NCBI GenBank assembly: GCA_009843785.1
Contig: VYCT01000368.1
Location: 1-40,070 of the forward strand
DNA: 40,070 nucleotides
DNA from: Candidatus Poribacteria bacterium
GTDB lineage: Bacteria; Poribacteria; WGA-4E; WGA-3G
Reading direction: 5' to 3'
In this document: positions 34,664 to 40,070 of the stretch, piece by piece
How positions within the stretch are numbered: the first letter of the stretch is position 1
How the letters are laid out: each line of letters starts with the position of its first letter
The notes under the pieces: model-generated
What the model was told of the DNA's origin: nothing
Database searches by the model: none
The model's input: the letters and a program-made list of their open reading frames with translations, nothing else
Position numbers and translations under genes: made by a program

Positions 34664-36265
34664 CTATTCAATTTCCAAGTTTTCCATGTGGTCGGCGGCT
34701 TCTTCGACTTCCGCCGCGTCCAGTGTTGATCGGTCAATCTTCGCGTTTGCGGTTTTTCCGCCGGGACCTTTTGCTGTCACCTCAAGCGTCTGGTCCAGGT
34801 TGTATTTATAAGTAACATCAAACGGGGTATTCGCAGGCATTCCTGAAGGTAACTCAAGTTCACATTCGCCCAGTTTATATATTTCTTCAAATTGGGGAAT
34901 TTCATCTATAAGTTGGTCTTCCTCAAGCCCTTGTACGACTTCAATTTGTACGCCGGGCTGGTAGTCGGACACTGTGTAGAAGGTATCCTGTACTTCGCAA
35001 GGGACGGGTGTCATCTTGGGAATCATCAGATGGACGTAGCGCGTAACGGTGTCTGATTTGACAAGAACAATCCCAAGATGATGCGTTGCCCCGTCGACGA
35101 CTTTTATTGCCAGTTCACCCTTGGGACCGATGAACCGATCCTTGACAGCTTCTGGCATCTCTGCTAAGGCGTTCGTATCAGAAGTGCCGCTCGCTTGTTC
35201 TTCAATTTGGCGAAGGGTGCCCTGGATGGCTGCGCCGAGGGCGACGGCATCATCCGGATTAACTTCTTGCGGGTTAATCTCTTTGCCGCTAATTTCGGTG
35301 ATCATCTCTTGAATCATCGGCATCCGGGTAGACCCGCCGACCAACAACACGAGGTCAATATTTTCCCAGGTCATCCCTGCTTCTGAGAGTACAACACCAC
35401 ATAAGGCACTGCACCTTTGGACCAAATCATTTGTAATTTCCTGAAATTTTTCGCGTGTGAGTTCAATGCGGCTGCTCTTGCCGTTATAGTTGCAGACGAT
35501 TCGCGCTTTCTGTCGTTGAGACAAAGATTCCTTCGCGCTAATGGCGTTGAGTTGGATATCTTGATAGGCGTGAAGGTCTTGCAGTGGGTTCTCGCTGTGT
35601 TCCTCCTCAAACATCTGAGCGACGTGTACAATGATCTGATCGTCCCAATCCTTTCCGCCGAGTCTATGGTCTCCGTTCGTGGCAATCATTTCTAACTTAG
35701 ATCCGGAAACCTTCATGACAGTTACATCAAAGGTCCCGCCGCCGAGGTCAAAGACGAACACGTTTTGATCGCTGCCGTGGACATCGACACCATAAGCCAG
35801 GGCCGCGGCTGTGGGTTCGTTCATGACTTGGAGGACGTTCAACCCTGCGATTTTACCGGCGTTGCGTGTCGCTTCTCGCTCAGCATCCTTGAAATAAGCG
35901 GGGACCGTAATGACTGCATCGGTGACCTCAGCGTTGAGATAGGCCTCCGCATCCTGTTTGAGTTTCTGTAAAATCAGTGCTGAGAGCTCTTCAGCCGAGT
36001 ACTGCTTTCCAGCAAACTCTCGACCGAACTCCGCTTTGGATTTCCCGATCTCACGTTTGATGAACTCCACAATATCCTCCGGTACGGCGCTGGCGTTCTG
36101 TTTAGCGACCTTTCCGACGGTGATGAGGTCCTCTTCAAACATAATCACCGATGGTGTAATTCTATCGCTTTCGGCATTCGGAATAATCTCCTCCTGACCA
36201 TGTTCGTTGACATGTGCGATCGCGGAGAATGTTGTGCCTAAATCTATCCCAACAACTTTACTCAT
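34664..36265 (-). CDS. dnaK: Hsp70/DnaK-family chaperone, lid-less short form
   Basis: This 533-residue Hsp70 has a complete nucleotide-binding domain: GIDLGTTFSAIA, ITVPAYFKDAEREAT, NEPTAAALAYG, FDLGGGTFDVTV and LVGGSTRMPM. It has the beta substrate-binding domain (LGIVLVKSDTVTRY, then NTPFDVTYKYNLDQTLEVTAKG), but stops about 100 residues short, so the helical lid is missing. It is therefore a specialised Hsp70, probably not the housekeeping DnaK. AGGAG lies 9 nt before the ATG, and the start is 4 bp after the GrpE-like stop. Client capture would be open and fast-exchanging (inferred). Confidence 0.9.
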   Translation of the reverse strand: MSKVVGIDLGTTFSAIAHVNEHGQEEIIPNAESDRITPSVIMFEEDLITVGKVAKQNASAVPEDIVEFIKREIGKSKAEFGREFAGKQYSAEELSALILQKLKQDAEAYLNAEVTDAVITVPAYFKDAEREATRNAGKIAGLNVLQVMNEPTAAALAYGVDVHGSDQNVFVFDLGGGTFDVTVMKVSGSKLEMIATNGDHRLGGKDWDDQIIVHVAQMFEEEHSENPLQDLHAYQDIQLNAISAKESLSQRQKARIVCNYNGKSSRIELTREKFQEITNDLVQRCSALCGVVLSEAGMTWENIDLVLLVGGSTRMPMIQEMITEISGKEINPQEVNPDDAVALGAAIQGTLRQIEEQASGTSDTNALAEMPEAVKDRFIGPKGELAIKVVDGATHHLGIVLVKSDTVTRYVHLMIPKMTPVPCEVQDTFYTVSDYQPGVQIEVVQGLEEDQLIDEIPQFEEIYKLGECELELPSGMPANTPFDVTYKYNLDQTLEVTAKGPGGKTANAKIDRSTLDAAEVEEAADHMENLEIE

Positions 36266-36269
36266 CTTT

Positions 36270-37127
36270 TTAATCTCCTATTTTTTCTGTAGCGTTTGCG
36301 TTCGCTGTTTCTGAGGATTCATCAGTCGGTGGTGTGTATCGGAGGATTGTTACTTCTTCTGGGCGAAACACTGCGTCACGCCAATAGAAGCCGGTTTTGT
36401 GGACTGCTGCCACGTTTTCATCCTGGTCCGGGTCATCTGTCGGTATCGTTTTGAGGGTCTTGTGCAATTTCCGATCAAGTTTCTCTGGGTGTTCCTCATA
36501 AGGTTCTACATCCATACGATATAACACCTCTTCCAATTCAATTCGGACATTTTCCATATTATTGCGAAAATCCGAGAGTTTCCGTATGAGTCTGTCCGAA
36601 ATTTTTGGCGCGTCTTCCGCCCGTTGTTTCGGGCGAATCGCCCGCAGCTGCTTAGCTGAGACTTCATCAGTCAGCAAGTCACCCAATGCGTTAAGCGTTT
36701 CACTCATATCAACCAGTTGGGATTCGACCAATACAAAATTATCGTAGAATTGAATGAGATTATGGATAATCGGTTTTTGAAAGGCTTCAAGCAGGACATT
36801 CTCCTTGTAGTCTTTCATTTCACCGTAGATTGCATCAAACATTTCTCTTTGGTTCTGGTTACGTGTGATCTGGCTCGTAAACAGTTCCTCCAATTTGGAG
36901 AGGTGCCGGTCTATAGATGTGAGCATACTTGTATATCCGGCATCCGTTGTTGAAGTTTCATCCTGTTCTGACTCGCTTTGTGATTCCTCTCCGTTTTCAT
37001 CTGATACGGAGTCACCATCAGACTGTTCTGTTGATGCTTCCTGACCTTCTTGTAGCGATGGATCGTCAGTGTTATCTATATCGTCAACTTCAGTTGTTTC
37101 GTCAAGTATCCATTTTTCTTTTTTCAC
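36270..37127 (-). CDS. GrpE-like nucleotide exchange factor
   Basis: The 285-residue protein starts at GTG with GAGGAG upstream (~9 nt). The first ~75 residues are acidic and low complexity. A long helical region follows (~85-215), with ENVLLEAFQKPIIHNLIQFYDNF, then a small beta end, AAVHKTGFYWRDAVFRPEEVTILRY. That ending resembles the GrpE C-terminus (GY..GDRVIRPA.V.V), and position directly before an Hsp70 gene supports it. It is larger and more acidic than usual GrpE. GrpE dimers release ADP from Hsp70. Confidence is moderate because overall similarity is weak. Confidence 0.65.
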   Translation of the reverse strand: MKKEKWILDETTEVDDIDNTDDPSLQEGQEASTEQSDGDSVSDENGEESQSESEQDETSTTDAGYTSMLTSIDRHLSKLEELFTSQITRNQNQREMFDAIYGEMKDYKENVLLEAFQKPIIHNLIQFYDNFVLVESQLVDMSETLNALGDLLTDEVSAKQLRAIRPKQRAEDAPKISDRLIRKLSDFRNNMENVRIELEEVLYRMDVEPYEEHPEKLDRKLHKTLKTIPTDDPDQDENVAAVHKTGFYWRDAVFRPEEVTILRYTPPTDESSETANANATEKIGD

Positions 37128-37155
37128 GATGGCGATCTCCTCTTTTAAATATCTC

Positions 37156-37340
37156 AGGACTTAGGGGCATTCAATTTTAAGAGATTATAGAGTTTCTCGC
37201 TCTTTCTCAGGATCCGGTTCGGTTAGGAATGCAGATCGCAAGAAACACTTTCTTCGCATTGGATTTTAGCGTTTGCAAAAACACCCCTTTATCCGCCCTT
37301 ATCGAGGGGCAGGTGAGTACACCGCAAAACCGCATCTACC
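37156..37340. repeat. Diverged copy of the MITE-like repeat (copy R2)
   Basis: Left end AGGACTTAGG (37156-37165) and a core beginning CGGTTAGGAATGCAGATCGC (from 37220) match copy R1 at 21527-21675. Copy R2 has an extra ~40 bp after the core block, then matches again through CAGGTGAGTACACCGC and AACCGCA to about 37340. The right terminal repeat is missing, so it is truncated. It lies in the 351-bp gap between the caspase gene and the GrpE-like gene, which otherwise holds no gene; TTAGG-caa-CCTAA (near 37410) is a short hairpin. Confidence 0.55.
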
Positions 37341-37478
37341 AGTTTGAGATATTCAACGTATAACTCTTAAATTGGCATCTATAGGCAGAGGTCTCCTTGA
37401 CCGTACGGATTAGGCAACCTAACCGCTACGAAAATGTCCGTTTAGGTTTAGAATTTGCTATATATCAAACTCACGTCG

Positions 37479-39341
37479 TTAACGTTTTTCTTCCTCAATT
37501 GTCGGTGTTCTTTCGGTCTGTACTTTATCTACATCTACGACACATCGGAACCCGGCGGCACCGCCTCCGAGATGCTGTTGAGGATAAGGGATGAGATAGC
37601 GTTCTGTGAGCAATGCGATGCGGGGCGTTTCACGCCAAGAATTGCCGCGCAAGACGCGATGCTGCGGATCGGTGGTATCGGCACACCATTCCCAGACGTT
37701 TCCGAGCATATCGTATAAGCCGAATGCGTTTGGGAGATAAGTTCCGACGGGCGCGCTGCGGTGATGGTTATCTGCGAACCCTCCTAAATTAGCGTGTGTA
37801 CCATCTGGTAGTGTGTTACCCCATGGGTACTTTTGACCGATAAAACCGCCGCGTGCGGCTTTTTCCCATTCCGCTTCTGTCGGGAGCCGTTTGCCTGCCC
37901 ACGCCGCATACGCCACTGCATCGTCCCACGTCACATTTACGACGGGGTAATTCGGTGCCGGCGCGTCGGCATAAGTTTCCTCTGGTAACGGACGGTGCCC
38001 GGTCTGCTTAAGGAATACTTCGTATTGGGCGAGCGTGACTTCGTGTATGTCCATATAAAATCTATCCGTATGGACGGGATACGCTGGTAACTGTTCATCT
38101 TTTCGGGCAGGTGTGCCCATCCGAAACGCGCCTTCTGAAATCAGCACCATCTCAGCACCGTCTTTTTCCCACGTAATCGCTTCAGACGGGCCCTCGATTT
38201 CCAATTCAGCATTCCAGGCGAGGGTTTCGCCGCGCTTCAAGACCAGTTGGGTTTTACTGACTTTGTAACCCGTATGTGCTACCTGGACTGTTACGTGTTC
38301 ACCCTGCGTATCGGTGTCAATCTCATAAAGCAGCGGGGTTTCGCCGACCATTTTTTCACCAATATGAACGGTTGCACCGCTCGGTTCGCTTGTGATGGCT
38401 AAGGTAGTGCTTGTCGCGTTTTCTAAGGCATCCTCGACGCTTGTTGGTAATGAATGGACGAGCGGTGTCTGTACGGTTTGTGCATCTGAGAAGTTCACGT
38501 CATTAAAAAGGGTTGATGTCTTTAATGTGCAGTGTGCCAGCACTTCCTCCCAGGAAAGGAATCCATCCGTTTCCTTTTTATCTGATAAAACACCATCGGT
38601 GTCAGCAGTGAAACTCTCAACAAGGGCGGCGGTAAAGTAGCCACCGACATCGTTGTTCCCGAACACAAATTGCCCGGGGGCAGCGGCGGTAACATCAAGA
38701 ATGCCGGTGTGTTGGAGAAAGATATCCTCGGTATGAAGGCGGTTTTCCGGGAGTTCCTCCGAGAAAGTGACACTCACGTTTGGGCCGGAAGTCTTCACAT
38801 AATTACTGCAGGTATTGGTAATCAACATTTTCAAATTCGCTGGCTTTTGTTCCAGCCATTGACGGAGTTTTGCGCGCGGGACTACGTCCTTGCTCTGATC
38901 AAAGTTAAGCACATGCTCGCTGTCAAAACTCTGTATACTGCCGTGTCCATTGTAGTAGACGAGAACTGTATCTGTTTGATTGGAATCTAATTGGTGAAGC
39001 CACTCTTTGACATCCTTACCTCTGATAATCCCCTGTTTGTTGTCTATAATGCCGTGGGGTTCCCCCTGGACGAGTGTCATTTTCATGATGCTACCGAGCA
39101 GCTCATCCTCAGATTTCATGAGGGTCAGATGGACATCACAGTGGTGTGAGACGAGCTGCATGACTTCCTTCATGCGCCCCTCACTTTTTTCGACACTTGT
39201 TCGGATGTTCACGTCATTTCCGAGTATAATGAAAAGCGCGTGAACTTCTTTAGCAGTAGCGACAGATACCGGTCCCACGAAGAGAACCATTATCAGTAGT
39301 AGCAGAAACCCTGCAGTGGGCAAAGTGTATGTGCGGTTCAT
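37479..39341 (-). CDS. Exported caspase-like protease with PEGA and FGE-fold domains
   Basis: The 620-residue protein has a signal peptide (AGFLLLLIMVLFVGPVSVATA) and then a C14 caspase/metacaspase-like domain (~32-290). The catalytic His is in VYYNGHGS (H133) and the nucleophile is in LITNTCSNY (C178). A PEGA domain follows (~311-380; SEPSGATVHIGEKMVGETPL), with an FGE/SUMF1-fold domain at the end (~396-606; VLISEGAFRMGT, GKRLPTEAEWEKAARGG, YPWGN, LGNVWEWC, RVLRGNSW). The region after RGNSW has no active-site Cys pair, so it is probably a binding module. AGGAGG is 5 nt before the ATG. PEGA and signal peptide place it outside the inner membrane. It lies just upstream of the Hsp70 cassette; its leader starts at the promoter 39878-39906. 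Confidence 0.88.
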   Translation of the reverse strand: MNRTYTLPTAGFLLLLIMVLFVGPVSVATAKEVHALFIILGNDVNIRTSVEKSEGRMKEVMQLVSHHCDVHLTLMKSEDELLGSIMKMTLVQGEPHGIIDNKQGIIRGKDVKEWLHQLDSNQTDTVLVYYNGHGSIQSFDSEHVLNFDQSKDVVPRAKLRQWLEQKPANLKMLITNTCSNYVKTSGPNVSVTFSEELPENRLHTEDIFLQHTGILDVTAAAPGQFVFGNNDVGGYFTAALVESFTADTDGVLSDKKETDGFLSWEEVLAHCTLKTSTLFNDVNFSDAQTVQTPLVHSLPTSVEDALENATSTTLAITSEPSGATVHIGEKMVGETPLLYEIDTDTQGEHVTVQVAHTGYKVSKTQLVLKRGETLAWNAELEIEGPSEAITWEKDGAEMVLISEGAFRMGTPARKDEQLPAYPVHTDRFYMDIHEVTLAQYEVFLKQTGHRPLPEETYADAPAPNYPVVNVTWDDAVAYAAWAGKRLPTEAEWEKAARGGFIGQKYPWGNTLPDGTHANLGGFADNHHRSAPVGTYLPNAFGLYDMLGNVWEWCADTTDPQHRVLRGNSWRETPRIALLTERYLIPYPQQHLGGGAAGFRCVVDVDKVQTERTPTIEEEKR

Positions 39342-39363
39342 AATTTCCTCCTAAAAAAATTGA

Positions 39364-39534
39364 TCATCTGAGAATCTGGTAAATCGTTAGAATCTCATCG
39401 TTCTTCGCTTCTTTGTTTTGCAGGTCGGGTTGAACGGTGTCTTTGACCGTACGAACACAAACCTCTTGTCCCATAAGCATTTCTGCGAAGAGTAGCGGTT
39501 TGTAGTTGCACAATTCTGCGGCGTACTCGCCCAA
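39364..39534 (-). CDS. Possible 56-residue ORF or gene remnant
   Basis: A frame opening at TTG (39534) and ending at TGA (39364-39366) encodes 56 residues, including GEYAAELCNYKPLLFAEML, GQEVCVRTVKDTVQPDLQ and DEILTIYQILR. It ends 22 bp before the caspase start. Its amphipathic composition looks more protein-like than the overlapping 63-codon frame at 39387-39578. There is no ATG near the N-terminus and only AGG as a ribosome site, so it could be the 3' end of a decayed gene. No family is recognised. Confidence 0.3.
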   Translation of the reverse strand: MGEYAAELCNYKPLLFAEMLMGQEVCVRTVKDTVQPDLQNKEAKNDEILTIYQILR

Positions 39535-39636
39535 ATGCGACCTGCATTATTGCGCCTTGCGTAAGACTTATCAATCAAAAAAGCGTGGTATTTGGCATTA
39601 GATTTTCAGACGTATACCCAACAATTGCCAGCTGGA

Positions 39637-39679
39637 TGGAGACGGGAGGTAGGGGGTCTACCTCGGTAATCCGTCTCCA
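39637..39679. other. Strong hairpin in the caspase leader
   Basis: TGGAGACGG (39637-39645) pairs with CCGTCTCCA (39671-39679), and GAGGTA (39646-39651) with TACCTC (39659-39664), giving 15 bp with one 6-nt bulge. It lies in the predicted 5' leader between the promoter at 39878-39906 and the small ORF. It could attenuate transcription, although no clear T-run follows on the minus strand. Confidence 0.5.
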
Positions 39680-39802
39680 ACGCCCATTCGTAGGGATACA
39701 AGATTTTACGAAAAAATCAAGTAAAATTACGACGCTGCTTAAAATATCAGAGACATCAATAGCGATGTATGATATACTTAAACACGCACTAGCAATCTAC
39801 GC

Positions 39803-39872
39803 TTGGCAGTGCCGCGGTTCGGGAGTCTACTACACTCGCCGAACCACCTGTAAAGGATTTTACGGATGCCAA
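39803..39872 (-). ncRNA. Structured leader element B (three-stem junction)
   Basis: P1 is TTGGCA (39803-39808) with TGCCAA (39867-39872). The second arm is GGTTCGG/CCGAACC (39816-39822 with 39839-39845), capped by GAGT/ACTC (39823-39826 with 39834-39837) and a 7-nt loop. P4 is GTAAA/TTTAC (39850-39854 with 39859-39863). The block TGGCAGTGCCGCG (39804-39816) is identical to element A at 9717-9729. In the minus sense the loops end in AG in both copies. The -10 box at 39878-39883 puts the transcript start almost exactly at the first base of the element. Confidence 0.5.
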
Positions 39873-39877
39873 AACAT

Positions 39878-39906
39878 ATTATAGCAAAAAAGAAAATAAA
39901 ATACAA
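39878..39906 (-). promoter_or_regulatory. Sigma70-type promoter for the caspase leader
   Basis: Minus-strand TTGTAT (39901-39906) and perfect TATAAT (39878-39883) are separated by 17 nt, with a start near 39872. It would drive a ~530-nt leader ahead of the caspase gene. The remaining sequence to 40070 is AT-rich with no gene seen. Confidence 0.55.
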
Positions 39907-40070
39907 CATTTTTTTCACCTCAATTTTTTTGCAAACCTAAGTCACTATCGAATAAATTAATGCCTTATGTACATTCGGCATTAATTTCGTAAACCTATTT
40001 GCATTTTTATTATTGAACTCACGCGTATAGTAGCAAAATTTATGCCAAGAATTTTACCAAGTATTAGGGG

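Noticed and set aside
31456-39341. Diversity-generating retroelement target (FGE-fold proteins can be DGR targets)
   Set aside because: No reverse transcriptase and no template-like repeat of the FGE-coding ends were found in the window.
39387-39578. 63-codon minus-strand frame upstream of the caspase gene
   Set aside because: It overlaps the 39364-39534 frame, and its composition (many Arg, Cys, Thr) looks like an out-of-frame reading of that sequence.
1-40070. tRNA, rRNA, known riboswitches
   Set aside because: No tRNA arm pattern, rRNA segment or riboswitch consensus known to me was recognised in the gaps.

Overview
The window is a 40 kb bacterial chromosome segment of moderate GC content, with almost every gene on the minus strand. 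The gene mix suggests an uncultured marine or sponge-associated lineage of the Candidatus Poribacteria or Planctomycetes-neighbour type. It includes dockerin repeats in exported proteins, a FlgD-like C-terminal tail, a heme/copper-monooxygenase-like protein, tandem Ldh-family dehydrogenases, DUF4159 proteins, FGE-fold (SUMF1-like) domains and an STT3-like enzyme. This placement is inferred from gene content; there is no rRNA or tRNA in the window.

Layout, left to right. 196-5325: a probable four-gene minus-strand unit (transcription order SDR oxidoreductase, GT2 glycosyltransferase, exported dockerin/heme/copper protein, homocysteine methyltransferase-MTHFR fusion) behind a good sigma70-type promoter at 5393-5421. 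5537-9525: an envelope unit (small exported Pro/Asp-rich protein, charged coiled protein, STT3-like GT-C enzyme, GspC/PilP-like anchor) behind a promoter at 9824-9852 and a structured leader of about 290 nt. 9910-10255: a compact, apparently complete transcription unit encoding a possible 49-residue peptide. 10391-15320: an exported WD40-metalloprotease-dockerin protein and two tandem Ldh-family dehydrogenases.

15696-18016 is the only plus-strand island and looks AT-richer. A consensus promoter overlapped by a 28-bp perfect palindrome drives a papain-like cysteine protease and a patatin-like protein joined by an ATGA overlap. It converges on a Type ISP-like restriction-modification gene (18257-21352), so 15.7-21.4 kb looks like a small defence island. 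A MITE-like repeat follows, then two tandem DUF4159 paralogs (21678-24758), a RelE/Gp49-type toxin between two HTH antitoxin-like genes (24932-26050), a cysteine desulfurase, a COG3014-type lipoprotein with an LpoB-like lipoprotein, and a threonyl-tRNA synthetase lacking the TGS domain.

The right end (31456-39341) is the most unusual part. It has a GrpE-like gene, a lid-less Hsp70 and a membrane J-like protein without HPD that ends in an FGE-fold domain. Just upstream is an exported caspase-PEGA-FGE fusion. Both FGE-fold domains lack the formylglycine-generating cysteines, so they are probably binding modules. I infer a chaperone-linked protease system, possibly for envelope stress or defence.

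Two intergenic elements (9716-9782 and 39803-39872) share a 13-nt block and the same three-stem fold with compensatory changes. Each lies, in the same sense orientation, in the 5' leader behind a minus-strand promoter, so they may be two members of an undescribed structured RNA family.
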